Positions 22,801 to 35,254 of a stretch of 64,000 nucleotides of DNA are shown here, in pieces. Source of the DNA: Austropuccinia psidii (Eukaryota > Basidiomycota > Pucciniomycetes > Pucciniales > Sphaerophragmiaceae); NCBI GenBank assembly GCA_023105745.1, contig JALGQZ010000019.1, positions 6,262,001 to 6,326,000 of the forward strand, in the 5' to 3' direction. Each line of letters begins with the position of its first letter. Position 1 is the first letter of the stretch. Both the position numbers and the translations under genes were made by a program. The notes under the pieces are model-generated. The model made no database searches, was not told the origin of the DNA, and worked only from the letters and a program-made list of their open reading frames with translations.

Positions 22801-25581
22801 GGTTCATCAGCTGAAGCAAAGGCTTCCCTGTATTGGAATAAAATTTCAATAAGTTCTTCTTTCATTTCTAGTGTTAACTCAGGACTAATTTGTGCTTCAA
22901 TCAATTGATTTGACACAAATGTTTCTTTATTAACATTTTTCACTTGTTTAATGACAGTGATTTCTCTTTTTTCTAGATGAAAAGCCAATTTTTTTCTTTT
23001 ATTTTCCCCTATAGTGAAATACCTGTCTTTATGATTATTAATATCAATACCATAAATATTGAGGTAATCATTTCCAAGCTTAAAGTGTTGTGAAGTACAA
23101 TTATTCATAACAACAAGTTCAACTTTTAATCTGATACTTCCTGCAGGATGAGGAAATATCATTGCTGCTTCAAATACACCCAAGGGGTGCATATTTTGGC
23201 TAGCACTGCTGAATTTTGTACCTTCAATTGGCATTATCCTTTCTTGCCAGTTGGTATAAATCTTGTCAAGATAATTTTTTCCAACACAAGTGCAAAAAGC
23301 ACCCGAGTAAAGATGTATCTTGGCTTCTATGTGGTTTATCACAATATTAGTGATACAAGATGATCCAGCTGTATAATCTTTACCTCTGGCAGGCTTAGTT
23401 TTTTGCATTTTAGCATCTTGTATGTGTATGAGATCCATAGATTCATCACTGTACTTTGGTAAGTGAGTATTCACTTCTGTGACTTCAAAGGAAACATTAA
23501 TATTTTCTATACTAAGTTCATCTGGTAATTCCTCCTCTTCAGAAGGCTCAGAATCACTTTCATGTACATGGACATCATTTGTTTCTTTTGTGTCATCTTT
23601 TTCATTTTCTATCTCATTGATTCTTGTCTTTTTGGGACAAGTATCTGCCAAATGAGATGTACTTCCACACTTATGACATTTCAAAGGAAGTCTGTCTTGT
23701 GGCTTATTTGGTTTTGAAATTCTTTTCCCACTAGTCCTGATGTCTATTGGGGATTTATACCAATTTCTTCCAATTTTTGTTCTAGTAGTGATGTCCTCCA
23801 TAGCATTTATATAATCTTCTGTAGAGCAAGGCTCAATACATCTGCTTCTTATAGCATGCTCAAGGTCACCTCCACACTTTCTTAATATCCTTTTATGTAC
23901 CATTGTTTCAGACATATCAGGATGAAGGGCAGTCAATCTGTCCTTCTGTTTAAGAAACCAAGACATGGGCCTGTCCCTCTCAATATTAAAAATGGCTTCT
24001 TCAAAAGAATTTTCCATTTTAAATCTCCAGGAGTCATTTTCCCATTTGGAAATAATTTGTTCTTTCCACCAAGGCCAAGAATGTTTACCATGCTCTTGTC
24101 TCATTTTATAATACCATTTCTTTTCTGATTTGGTAAATAATGAGTGTAATCTGGCACTTATGTATTCATCTGGTATGTTAAAGTCTTCTTTGAACATATC
24201 AATTGTTTTCATAAATTCCATATGATTATATTCTCCTTCACCACTGAAGCTTGGCCATTCCTCTAATCTTGGAATGTCCTCAAAATTACAAGAAGTCTCC
24301 ACATCTGCATCACTTGAAATTGTATGATGTAAATCATTATTCAAGTTAAGCACATTTCTGTCAAAAATTGGTGTGGATTGCCTTGGCAATTCATTTTTTA
24401 GTGATATATTATTAATACTTGATTGAATATCTTCTTTCAGCTAAAGTCTTGCTTTATCACTTTTTTCCAATTGTTCTTGGAAAAGAGCTGCATTGTGCCA
24501 GTTGAGTTTTTCAAGTTTTGAACTTGTATTTTTAATTCCTTTAACTGTCTACTTATGAAAGAGATTGAATTGTCATCTGGTTGATTGAGTAAGATAACTT
24601 CAGACTAAATTCTTGCACAAATTTGCATCAAAGACAGAATATTGTCTTTATCAACATTCTCAAGGCCAAAAATGTTCTTTTGTGTTTCTCTCACCTGTAA
24701 TATCTCATTACCCAACTTCTGTTGGATATACTCAAATGTTTTAAGCTTTGTCATAATTTCTTTATTACAAGATTCAAATTGAGTTACAAGTTTTACAATA
24801 TCTATTTCTTTGGGAAAGATTGGTTCAATCTTTCCTCTTCCTTGTTTTTGAATTCCATCAGAGCTCTTGCCATGTTGAACACATTGTCCATGGCTGTCTT
24901 CTCTTTCTTGGGAATTCTGTAATTCTGAGGGTAAGGCTTCTTCCACTTGGGCTTTGCCTTTCCCTTTTCCTTTTGCTTGCCCTTCTGATGGGTCTTTGGG
25001 GTTTGCTTGGGCTTTTGTGGAACTGGTTGAGGCGGAGTTTTGCTGGTGGATGCTTGGGGAGCTTCCACTGGGGTTTTGTCCTTTTCCTGGGCCAACTTCT
25101 TCTTCTGATCCTCTGATAACATGCTTTGGTTTTTAACCAAGCTTTTATCTGTTGGGCTTTTCCTTTGCAAGACATGGGTGTCCAACCCTTCAGAAGTTCC
25201 GCTGTCTTTTCTGGCCCCATGAAATTCTTAACTTGAAGATATGAGTTCATGGTGCCTATCCAAAGACTTGGTAGAAGTTCCCACTTGTGCTGTTTTGCTG
25301 CCATAAACCAGTTTTTGTACTGAAACTGGTATATCTCTACTGCTTCCCATTGGAAGTGATTCAGGTCTGACAGCAATAGCAGCTATGTCAGCTTCTGGAC
25401 TCTCAATAAGAGTGTCAAAGTTGCTGGCTAACCATTGGGAACTGGTGGCAGTTCTGGCATCCTCCATTTGTGCCTCTCCTCTGGGCTGACATTCTTGTCT
25501 TTTGGATTTGTGACTGGAATTTCCTGGTCCAGATCCATTAGATTGGATGGAGTAATTGCTTCCACTTCTAGTAGGAGTAAT
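19813..25581 (-). pseudogene. Gag-Pol of copy B, heavily mutated
   Basis: Minus-strand pieces in order: N-terminal region overlapping ORF1 (25581-25228, 24946-24605); Gag with zinc knuckle CHKCGSTSHLADTC, protease (DTG changed to YSG) and the start of reverse transcriptase (24389-22383); RT middle (22367-22185), where the active site reads YIYD instead of YIDD; RT end and RNase H (22056-21283); integrase zinc region (21168-20905); integrase core (20793-20287); and chromodomain end (20229-19813). Stops include Cys to TGA (near 22381 and 21285), Ser to TAA (about 21590), Trp to TGA (about 20904) and Trp to TAG (about 20287). Frame changes lie near 24500 and 22180. The equivalent of the Gag-Pol ATG is ATT (25581-25579). 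It cannot encode working enzymes. Confidence 0.93.
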
Positions 25582-25747
25582 TTCAAGTCAATTTTAAGAA
25601 TAAAACGGACTAAGAATGAATTAAATTCACCTGCTGGACCTTTGAAGGGTTCTTTGGTTATTAAACCCCTTGGGGCTGGGCTAGTTTGAATGTCAATACT
25701 AGATTCTGAGGCTTCAGAGTCTGAAGAACTTTCTCTGATGGATGACA
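24802..25747 (-). pseudogene. ORF1 (spliced upstream protein) of copy B
   Basis: The first exon starts after CTCTAG (25748) with TGTCATCC and is Ser/Asp/Glu-rich; the intron is 25630-25568. The second exon begins EVEAITPSN and includes MDLDQE. The next segment (WFMAAKQHKWELLPSLW...GTMNSYLQVKNFMGP...LLKGWTPMS) is the best-preserved view of the ORF1 core and is matched in copies A and C. A frame change near 25135 leads to a Lys/Pro/Gln-rich tail ending NVFNMARALMEFKNKEE and FPKK. Stops lie near 25428 and 25395. It overlaps the Gag-Pol frame in the -1 relation. Function unknown. Confidence 0.7.
25568..25630 (-). other. Predicted phase-1 intron in ORF1 of copy B
   Basis: Minus strand GTGAAT...CTACTAG, 63 nt. 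The same position and phase as the introns of copies A and C. It is open in this copy, so the frame also reads through it. Confidence 0.55.
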
Positions 25748-26262
25748 CTAGAGAAAAATAAAAATATAAGTTATTTTATCAAACAATAAAAATAACTTAT
25801 TGAATAAAGTTGTTTTAATGTAATTTATGGAAAATTACGTCAAAAAGAAAGAAAAATGTCTAAGATTAAAGAAAAAATGTTTTTAGTAAAGATTTTTGAT
25901 TTTTTAATTTTTTATTTGATTTAATATTTTCTTTAAAAAAATAATAATTATGCAATTAATAAGTTATTAATCAAAATTATATTATCATTCACTTTATACT
26001 AGAATAACTCAAAGAATAAATTTCAAGTCTGTGATGTCAAAAAAGCCACTAGCTAGACAAAAGAAATTTATTCCAAGTCACTCAATAGTATATTGTTTCA
26101 AACAATATTCTTAAGAAAAAAATAACTTTATTAAGATTATAAAGATTATTCATAAGGGATAAGTCCCAAAAAAGCCAATATAAAAGTAAATATGTCAATT
26201 TTACATCAAAAAACAGTAAAATAAGGTCTAGAAGATGATTTATGTCCCAAAAATTGGTTAAA

Positions 26263-26280
26263 ATAATGGCAAGGCCCCCA
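26263..26280 (-). other. Primer-binding site of copy B
   Basis: Minus strand TGGGGGCCTTGCCATTAT two bases after the LTR end; shares TGGGGGCC with copies A and C. Confidence 0.7.
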
Positions 26281-26282
26281 AA

Positions 26283-28403
26283 TGTAAGGTTTGTCTATGA
26301 AACTCTTGATAATAGTAACAAAATCAATAGTACTTTGACTTTCCTCAGTAGAAAATTATAATATAATGAAATATAATTATCAGAAATAATTATATAAAAA
26401 AATAACTTTAATTATTATTATAAAATATAATAATTATAATGAATTATAATTATTCTATTATTGTTATAGTCACTGACAATTATAACAATAAGAAGTGTAA
26501 AGCTCTTAATGAGACAATTACACGTGGAAAATATAAATATTTAACCACTTATAAATAATACAAATATTATTTATAAAAGAATCAAAACACACACTGTGCA
26601 GAAATAATTCTTATAGAAAAATTCTATATAAAAAACTAATAATAGATAAAAAATATAGAATTTTAGAGAAAAACTTACTTATAATATAAATTAATACAAC
26701 AAGTCAAATACAACAGTTATTATATTAAAAGAGTACTATAAGTTAAAAACACGTCAAAAATCAATAATTTAAATCATAAAACAACTTCTTAAGATTAGAA
26801 TTATGATTAAAGAGTCTTCAGAGGAGTTTGTGGAGTTAAAAGAGATTTAAGATGATAATTTTATAATATAAAATATATTATTGATGATTACAGCAATAAT
26901 CTGAATTCTATGATTTCAATTCTTCAATTTACAATTAATAAAGAATAAAATGCTTAAGAATTACTTTTAATAATAAGATTTTATAGATAATAAAACTTTA
27001 CCTGTTTAAATTTATAGTATGATTGGATTGATTAATGATGATGGGAAAAAAAAGTGATGAAAAGACTCTTTTTATGTCTACAGAGCAACTCTCATGATTC
27101 ATGACAAATATAGAGGGCGTGCTCAGGTCAAAACTGAAAGACCATGCTTAAAATTAAAGTTCTTAACTTAAGGTAACTTTTTTTGTAATTCCAATTTAAA
27201 GCTACCAGTGTTATTCTTAACTCCAAGTAACTTTAATCCTCATTTAAACTCATTATTTCAAGTTTTAGTATAACGTAAGTTTATTTATATTAACGCTCAT
27301 CACATGAACAACTTAAACATAGAGTTTCAAGCAGAAATATCTTAAACTCAATTTTTAATTAATGTTTAATGAAATCTTAATTTTCTTTGACCTTAATTAA
27401 AAGGATAAATTTCCAGGCTAATTACCCAGGAAATTTATTTAGAAAAGATACTTGAAACTTAATTCATACATAGATAATATTAAATTGTAAGTTGTGTGAA
27501 ATGTTCAAGCGAATCCATTAAGAATTGGATTTTTAATGAAGTTTTGAAGTTATTGCTATTTTTCACGTAAAATAGAAATACACACTAAACCTTAACTTTT
27601 GATAAGGTTTTAATGGTTGTAACCTTAAATTTTTAAGCTTAATAAAGTTTTCACAGTTCTTAAAATCTTAATTCCAAGCCTGCATATTGGGATTTACCCT
27701 GTGGCAGCTTGAAATTCCTGTCCAATTTGGGATAAAACCAGTTTAAACTTTAAGGTTGGATCAAAGTCTAATCTTAAAGTTTAAATAAGGTTGAAAATCC
27801 TCCAATACAGGTGGACAACCTTGATTGAATCCTTGTAGATCCAAAAAGTTGGGTACCCCAGCTCTATTTGGTCTTTTTCCGTTGTCCCACCTTTTTGCGT
27901 GGATTTTGCCCTTTTATTTGTTTAAAGCCATACTATGGCCTTAAACCCTTTTAAATTGAGCCCACGCAGGATTTGCATCCTGTATGGCAAATCCTTAGCC
28001 AATTCATTAAATATACATAACACCTCAATTTTAACTAAAATCTTGGTAAGTTTGCATAAACCTTATTCAACTTTAAATTTAAGCTTATTTAAGCTTAAAT
28101 TTAACAATTTAGAAAAATGTTAAAAAAGCTACATTAGTACTGTGAGTTTCTTAAATCTTCCAATAACATAAGAAATAAGTATTTTTGGGTATAACACCCT
28201 ATGGGTTCACCCTAGGTTATTTTTGGTGTAGAATCCAAAAATGACATAATATTTATAAATTTGTTTATCCAAAAGAAAGCTATACTTATTTTTGTTATTT
28301 TTTATTTTAAATTCAATTAAAAAGTCTGTTGAGGACAAATTTAACTGTGTATAAAGTCCTTTGTGGCCTTATGGGTATGTTATATATACCTCACAGGCTC
28401 ACA
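26283..28403 (-). repeat. 5' LTR of copy B (2121 bp)
   Basis: Pairs with 17533-19676; boundaries TGTAAGG...GGCTCACA on the plus strand. Confidence 0.93.
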
Positions 28404-28408
28404 GGAAG

Positions 28409-28579
28409 GAGGGAATGATTTTCCTGCTTATTAAGGTATAGAGGTCAGCTTATAAGGTGAGATTATTGTTGTCTAGTGATGTGCATGATTTGTGCTTGAT
28501 CTTTGGAGCTTGGGTATCTTGTTGGTGTTGTGAATAGGAGTGTCGATAATTTTGGTCTGTATTGAGATTATTTTCAACA
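28409..28579 (-). repeat. Copia D 3' LTR, proximal part
   Basis: Aligns with about 48965-49125 (GGTCAGCTTATAAGG and GGTCTGTATTGAGAT are shared). It is followed on the minus-strand upstream side by the purine run GGTGTGAGGAGAGA (28580-28593), a polypurine tract. Confidence 0.88.
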
Positions 28580-28589
28580 TCTCTCCTCA

Positions 28590-31500
28590 CACCTAGTTGC
28601 AAGACACCCAGTTCAGCAAGTGTCCTGGACAGGGAAGGGCAAGAAACTGAGTTATTCAGAAATTCAGCCAACATAGAGGAAGTCAGAATGTAGCTGAGCT
28701 GTATAATAGATGAGAAAATGACCTCTTTGATGAAATGAAGCTGAATTTTGACATGCTTCATGCATTTCTTCTTGACATTTCAGTCTCCATTGCCTACATT
28801 GATGCAATTCTGGTTATCTTTATGAACCAGAATAGGGCCTATTAATTAAAACAGGCTACATTCTTTCCCCACTGATTGAGCTAAAGTAGTGCCAAGGCTA
28901 AGTCACACAGAGTCTTATACTCAGCTTCTGTGGTTTACAGGGAAAAAGGGGTATGTTTTCAAGCTTTCTAGAGCACTAGGCAGCAATTGAATTTTTTAAG
29001 GTGACCCATTACTGACTTCCTAGTAACCTGACAATTACCCCAATCAGTGTCACTTTAGGTGGCTATACCCTGACAAGGGCTTCTTGAGTACAGAAATCCT
29101 AGATAAGGTGAGCCCCTCAGATATCAGAGGACATGGAGAAAACCCCACCAGTGCATGATTCCTGGGTTCTCCAAAAACTGAGGTAGAGAGATTGGGTCTG
29201 GTGGCAGTACTTAAGTAATTTATTCTTCCAATTGCACTTTGATATTAAATGGAAAGCTTCTTGAACTCAAGTACCTCTTTATCAGTGGCAGGGGAGAGGT
29301 TCTCCTTTAGAGGAAGGGGAGTAGATGCTGGTCTGCTTTATTGCATTCCATAGGAGAACAACAATGAGTCGGTGAAGTGCTGCTGATCCAAACTTCTTTC
29401 ATTGAAAGAATGGGTGACCTTAACCCCCATCATTGAATCAGCCTGACCAATTTCCTTCATGGAAAATTCCTTTCAAATATTGGATTTGAAATAACAACTG
29501 TCCATGCCAAAAATTGTGATTTTTTCCATGTGAATGTAAAGCCACAAGGGGTGATACCCTACCCAATGAAAAACACAACAATCCAAGATGCAAAAAATAA
29601 ACTCAATAGAGACAAAATGTTCTTTTATCCTGTCATACCAGGCAATAGGTGCCTGCTTAAGGCCATAGATAGCATTTCAAAGTTGCAGAAACTGCTTGCC
29701 CTTTGCAAGGTTAAGGCCTTGAGGGATCAAAATGCAGACTGTTCAACTCAGGGGATCATTCAATAAATCCCTCTTGATGTCTATCTGATGAAAAGACAGG
29801 TAGCTTTTTGCTGTAGATGTGATCAAAGTGCATAGAGAATTGAAATGACCAATTCTGGAGTAGGTCTTGTTGTAGTTTATTCCTGAATTTTTTGTAAACC
29901 CCTGAGAAGAAAGGCAAGATTTTTTCTTGAAAATATTGCCAAGATGACTCTCCTTAGTCTTGAAAACCCATGTTTTCCCAACTAGCTTATACCACAGAGT
30001 AAGCTCAACTACATCCCACACATTGAGGTTTGTCATTGAACTTAGTTCCTTGTTGATTTCTTTTACCCATGCTTATTTTTCTGTTGAGAGAAGAGTTTTT
30101 CTGAAGTTTCTTAAGCCATTTATGCTTGTTTTCAACAAGTAGTTGGCCCATTATGAGTATGGAAGGATTTTCTGTTCAATAATGTTGCTGCTGATGAGGG
30201 TTGTATTCCAGGGAACAATGACCTTGATCCTTGGTCTGGGACTTAAGGGACTCAAGGTTGGAATTGGATAAGGAGTATTGGCCACAATCTCCTGAGGCAT
30301 GTGAAGTTAATCACCACTCTTTCAGTGCCTTTGGGGGGTCTCATGCTCACCAGTTTGGATTTCATCTACTGCTTCTGATGACACACTATGGGGTTTATCA
30401 ACCATACTTGTGTGCCAGTGATTTGAGTTAAAGTCCATGGTTAGCAATTCCAGGGAATTTATCTTCATTGAAGGTGGCATGCTTAGTGGCTATTACCTTT
30501 TTGTTGATTTTTTGGAGGATTCAATATGAGTTGTTGTCATTCTAAAAGCCAAGAAGAATAACTTAACTTCCATTCCCTATTACCTTTCTGCAGAGATATG
30601 GTGGCTTGACATCTAAAAGTCTGAATGTTTTTAATCCCAGTATATGAGCCTCTCCAAATTGAGAAAAAACTTTGGTTAGTCTGGGATGGGGTTGGAACTA
30701 TGTTGCAAAGAACCATTTCTGTACAGAAAAGTTCTTCTAAATAGGCCTTCAGCCATTTGGAGTTCTGGAGGATACATCTAGTCTTAAAAAAAATTGACTG
30801 ATTTTCTCCTTCTGTAAATCCATTGTGTTGAGGAGCTTCTGTATGCAAAAGTATTTCCTGAAATTCATTTTCTTCAGAGAAATACTTGAATTTGTGCTTG
30901 AAAAACTCACCTCCCCTATTGGAAACTAGCTTCTTTATCATTCTATCATTAATATTCTCCATTAATATCTTTTCAACAATAAATTAATTAAAACCATTGG
31001 ATTTTTTTTGAACACTGTGGACTGATCAACAATTGTGAGGAAATATTGGCACTTGGATGTTGAGGATGGAGATATGGGTCCAACCACATCAAGTTAAGCA
31101 AAGTCTAGAGGCAAACTTAAATTTTTGAAAGGAAGCAGATGTGCCTAATTGAGTTCACATGTTTGAAAATTTACAGAATCAAAAGGTAGTCCCATTGATC
31201 TTAATACTTAATATCCTGGGTTTCCAAGTCTCTTATTTGAATGATTGAGATTGACTTGGGAAAGAAAATCCTGAGGAGTAAAGTACTTTACTTTCATTAG
31301 ATCATTAATTATTGACCCCTTCACATTGGTTGAGCCTTTTTATTCCAAGGTGAAGTGGTTTTTGCACTGGCTCATGATAAGTTTTTCATTGAATAGCTGA
31401 AGAAGACTGACAAGGTTTAAATTCAGGTCAGGGACAAAAGGCGGCTTTCAAGAATGTGTGGTTTCATGTGGAATATTAATTTGACCATTCCTACACTGGT

Positions 31501-32058
31501 GGAAACTAGGGTTCTTGATGAGTCACCAGTGGAGACTTTCTTAGGGGGGATTTCTGAGTGGGAAAGGAACAGATTCTCCTTGTTGAACATGTGGTGAGTG
31601 GCTCCAAGATTGATAAGGAGGTCTTGAGTTATTGATCATGATTCTCTTCCTGTGACCAGTGCCTGAGAAGTGGATACATGATCAGATGAATTGTGCCTTG
31701 GAAGAGGTCTTCTCCTTTTACCACAAAGAGCTGGTCAGAGATGAGTATTCTCAGCATAGAACTCTTCCTTATAGTGGCTGGTGCACTTGGGGCTGTGCTT
31801 TCCATTCACATAGTAATGAGTTATTTTGAAGGGTCCAGAATTTTCTAAAATTAATACTGAAGCCAAGGGGTTTGGCTGGAGTTCTTGAAGAACTGAAGTG
31901 TTGTAAAATTCTTAAAGTTTTGAAAGAACTTTGTCTGGATTCCCAACTAAATCCTCATTAAGAGTAAGTTGTTCAGCATATTGATGGACCTTTGGATCTC
32001 CCATGAGCTTTCCAAGAATAGTGAATGAAAGAAGATCAGGAGCAAGGAGGATACCAAC
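28590..32058 (-). pseudogene. Copia D Pol remnants (integrase, RT, RNase H)
   Basis: Minus strand, in order: an integrase core piece (30962-30537) with RGGEF and PQHNGFTEGENQS; an RT N-terminal piece (30036-29743) with WDVVEL, KLVGKTWVFKTK and SFHQIDIK; then AIYGLKQAPIAWYD (about 29680), SAIGRINYLSTATRP (about 29200) and RNase H/C-terminal text near 28760-28600. The region expected to hold the YVDD motif reads HMEKITIFG, so the active site is lost. Many stops and frame changes. 31000-32000 is expected to hold the protease and integrase zinc region but only weak matches were seen. Confidence 0.82.
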
Positions 32059-32475
32059 TTATTCTAATTCAAGTATGATTTTTTGGCTTTGGTTCACACA
32101 TTGTTTAATATTTCCTTGGTAGGAGGAACAAAGAAGGTCCGTCCATACACAACCTTTGTTGGTAGCCTTTTTTGATATGTATTTGTCTTTCAGCTTTGTC
32201 CACAGAAGGTATGAATTTGTTGTGTTCAGCTTAATGACTTTGATAAAGACTTTATGGCTGACATAAGCAGCTATGAGGTTCACTGCATCATAGCTGGCCT
32301 TAGTCCATCAGTTTGTTTCAGCAGTTGAGACACCTGGTTATGGCTCTTTTTCACAGACATCAAGCAGTTCTTTTGACTGTAATAATATTGTCATTCACAC
32401 ACTCCATTAACTGTAGTTAGTACTGTGTAGTACAGGAATGTTGAGGATGTCTTTTTCTGTTTTGTTATCAGTCAT
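32059..32475 (-). pseudogene. Copia D Gag remnant
   Basis: ATG at 32475 (MTDNKTEKDILNIPVL, then NYS and a stop) gives the usual Copia Gag opening. The open piece 32283-32059 reads WTKLKDKYISKKATNKG, a typical Copia Gag (UBN2-type) core. The 5' leader between ATG and LTR is interrupted at 32515 by solo LTR E. Confidence 0.7.
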
Positions 32476-33840
32476 TTTTGTAGACCTGATGTCCACCCTT
32501 TTTGTCAGTATTAGTTGTAAGGTGTGGATATGAAACTTTTATTGTAAATCAAGTACTTCTCCTGTCCTCAGAATTTTTATAAGGTAAAGAGTTGATTAAA
32601 AATAGTATGAAATAGTATTTTTAAGAGAAAACACACCAAATTCATTCTCTGAGCTTTATAAGTATAAAACAATAATATTATAAAGATTTATTGTTTTACC
32701 AACAATAAAAATTTATCCAAAAATACTCTACAAGAGATATTTAAGGCTACAAAAGAAATTTCTTCAAGAGAAATTTCAATTGGAATTAATTGAGAAAAGA
32801 ACTGCAAGAAATTAATTAAAGAACAAAGTCTTCAAAAAGATTATTAAAGGGAAAAACACCCAAAAGTGACCAGAGTGAATTTGGAAACAAAGTGACACAG
32901 TGTACAGTGATAAAAGACGCTTTAATTCACTTATGGGGTGGTTCAGGGGTAAAAATTATTATAATAGCTACAAAAAGTGCTTATAATAATTTTTTCACAT
33001 ATTTAGGAGGTTTGATATGATTAAAAAAAAGTTGTTTGGAATCTTTTATTGATTGGTTTAACAGTGTTTAAACTAATTATAAAAGGAAAAGATTCTACCA
33101 TGAAGAGAAAAGTGGGGCAAAGAAGACATTATTTTATAGCCATAAATTTTCTTACTCCAAAATTTAAGCTTATTCTTTTCAGTCTTGGAAAACACTCTGA
33201 TAACAGAAAAGCCAATTATGGCATCATTGAACCCTGGTTTAGACCAAAAAAGGGCTGGTTTTAGCCATTTTGGACCCTCAAATCAGCCATGGCTATAGTA
33301 ATACCTGGTTTTGAGCCTTCAAAACATGTCATATTGTGTGTAAGAGAGGTCAAAACAATTTAAAACTATTTTTACAATGTTTGTGTTATCTTAAGGGTAG
33401 TTTTACCCCCCTGGAAGCAGTTAAAACTGCCCTGGTTGGTATCAAAACCTCAGCATCAATGGAGACACAGACCCTGTGACTCATATCCAGGCCAGAAGTG
33501 ATTAACTTTTGCATTGATTTCAACATCTCACACCTGTCCGCAAGGAATTTCAGGGTCTGGCTCCCCCTTGGAGCCAAGATTCCTTTTCCCCCCCTAGAAT
33601 TAATTTTTCCAATTTATTTTTCTTTAATTCCTCTTCATGTAATACACTTGTAATTTACATATTTAATTAAATTGAGTTTTACAGTACACAACTGTAATAA
33701 TTGACACCTCATATATAAATTACAGTTCACCTATGTAATACACACACACATTTTTACATTTCAATTGAAAATACTTCATCTTCTCATAACTTCTAAGCTA
33801 CACACAACACCTCAATTTTAACACAAAAATTGTTGGTTAA

Positions 33841-34074
33841 TGTTGAAATTGGCCTGTGGTGACAACGTGAAAACCAATTATGCTAGTAGAAAAACATTAT
33901 CTGTAAATAGTTGGCTATGCTGCGCACGCCTCATGCGCCGCAGTTGTCTAGTTGCAATATATAAGCTGCTCGCCAAACACATCCAAGTCCTTTTCCTCAC
34001 CTCTAACCATCGGAGGTGATGGTTTAGGAACTGACTGGAAAGCAAGCTTTGCTGCACCTGGCTATCTCTCTATA
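33841..34074 (+). repeat. 5' LTR of Copia F (234 bp)
   Basis: Starts TGTTGAAATTGGCCTG and ends CTCTCTATA; TATATAAG at 33958-33965 is the likely TATA box. Confidence 0.93.
33958..33965 (+). promoter_or_regulatory. LTR TATA box, Copia F
   Basis: TATATAAG in mid-LTR, retained in the 3' LTR (about 48066-48073). Confidence 0.55.
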
Positions 34075-34123
34075 GGTTAAATGCCTGCCTCTACCAAGCT
34101 CCAGCCATAGGCCACCTTTCAAG

Positions 34124-35254
34124 ATGTCTGTTTCTACCCGTGCGAATAAAGCAGCAGACAATGATGCCAAAGCTAAGCCTCTTTCAAATGAGGAGGTCTG
34201 TGCATTGTTAAACTCGCTAAAATCAGAAGTGCAATATTTAAAGTTGGCCTGTAGCTTGGATGCTGCCAAAATGCAATCACTACAAATGGCGCTGTTGTCA
34301 CCACCACCACCCATTTCTTCTTTTCAATATGTTTCGCGCTCAAACTCTTCAGCTTATGAGCGCTTCATGCAAGAACCCTACCATGTGGACAGTTGTTCCG
34401 GCCCTCTTCAAAGTAATGACGGCAGCTTCACTGAATGGGTTACTTGTCTGAATCGTGTACCATGTGTTGCTTTCAACTTGGAGATGTCAGTCAATGCCTC
34501 TCCTTCCTTTCTCAACAACTGTTTGCCACAGGAAAACCGTGCCATCTCACATTTCATTGGCTCATCTATCCCTCACTACTTTGCCCTTTGCATTGGCATT
34601 GTTCCCTCCAGCATGACGGCAAGGGATTTTTTTAAAGCCATCAAATCACGATGCTGTCCGGGTAGCCATTTCCAAAAACTAAAAGTGGTTCAAGACCTCC
34701 TTGAAATTCTTGTTGAGAATGCCTCTGGTAACCCAAATTCTAATACCAGCATTGTCCTGTCGCTGCAACGCACCTTTGCCATGTTCAAGAAGCTGAACAT
34801 TGAGGCCAACAAGCTCCAGGGGCTTCTGGCGCAGGTTTCGTGCCATGCCCGACCAACCCTCACCCAGGAAGCTTTTGATCAACTAATCACTGCAGCCATG
34901 TTGTGGAAAGGTGACAAAAACCCTTTTTTGACTTTTGTGGGTCAGGTCATTATCAATGCATCTCAACGACAAGATGACCAAGCGCAAATGCCCTCTACAT
35001 TTGTTTATCAGGTGTCTGAGCTGCCAGACTCAACACCATACACGCTGCACAATCCTCGGCCTATGCTTATGCAGAGTGATGTCCGTCGACCGCCAGATCA
35101 CGTTGTCAAAAAATTTGGCGCCTCATGCTTCCATTGTGGACGTCCCAGCCATTGGCAGGCTGACTGCCCACATACGCAGGGCGTGGCAAATCCAAACCCA
35201 AGTTCTCCATTGCCAACCCCCTTTTTCTCAACAAGGCCTGCCACCCCTTATTGA
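34124..35254 (+). CDS. Gag of Copia F
   Basis: A 376-codon frame from ATG at 34124. The N-terminus is charged (MSVSTRANKAADNDAKAKPLS), followed by a probable helical LNSLKSEVQYLKL segment. The middle resembles Copia Gag (FTEWVTCLNRV, ARDFFKAIKSRCCPGSHFQKLKV). A CCHC zinc knuckle CFHCGRPSHWQADC lies at residues 335-348. The frame is intact although the downstream Pol is broken. It would package element RNA in cytoplasmic particles. Protease follows in the +1 frame (about 35270-35345), which may be ancestral frameshifting or a lesion. Confidence 0.85.
   Translation: MSVSTRANKAADNDAKAKPLSNEEVCALLNSLKSEVQYLKLACSLDAAKMQSLQMALLSPPPPISSFQYVSRSNSSAYERFMQEPYHVDSCSGPLQSNDGSFTEWVTCLNRVPCVAFNLEMSVNASPSFLNNCLPQENRAISHFIGSSIPHYFALCIGIVPSSMTARDFFKAIKSRCCPGSHFQKLKVVQDLLEILVENASGNPNSNTSIVLSLQRTFAMFKKLNIEANKLQGLLAQVSCHARPTLTQEAFDQLITAAMLWKGDKNPFLTFVGQVIINASQRQDDQAQMPSTFVYQVSELPDSTPYTLHNPRPMLMQSDVRRPPDHVVKKFGASCFHCGRPSHWQADCPHTQGVANPNPSSPLPTPFFSTRPATPY

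Larger units (their letters stand above)
17533..28403 (-). mobile_element. Ty3/Gypsy chromodomain retrotransposon, copy B
   Basis: The 3' LTR is 17533-19676 and the 5' LTR is 26283-28403; on the minus strand both run TGTGAGCCTGTGAGG ... ACCTTACA. It inserted into the Copia D 3' LTR: the undisturbed sister LTR (about 48958-48970) reads AAAAGGAAGGAGGG, matching the two flanks joined. The duplication is GGAAG on the right (28404-28408) and GGAGG on the left (17528-17532), one base changed. The coding region is full length but has many stops. Confidence 0.94.
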
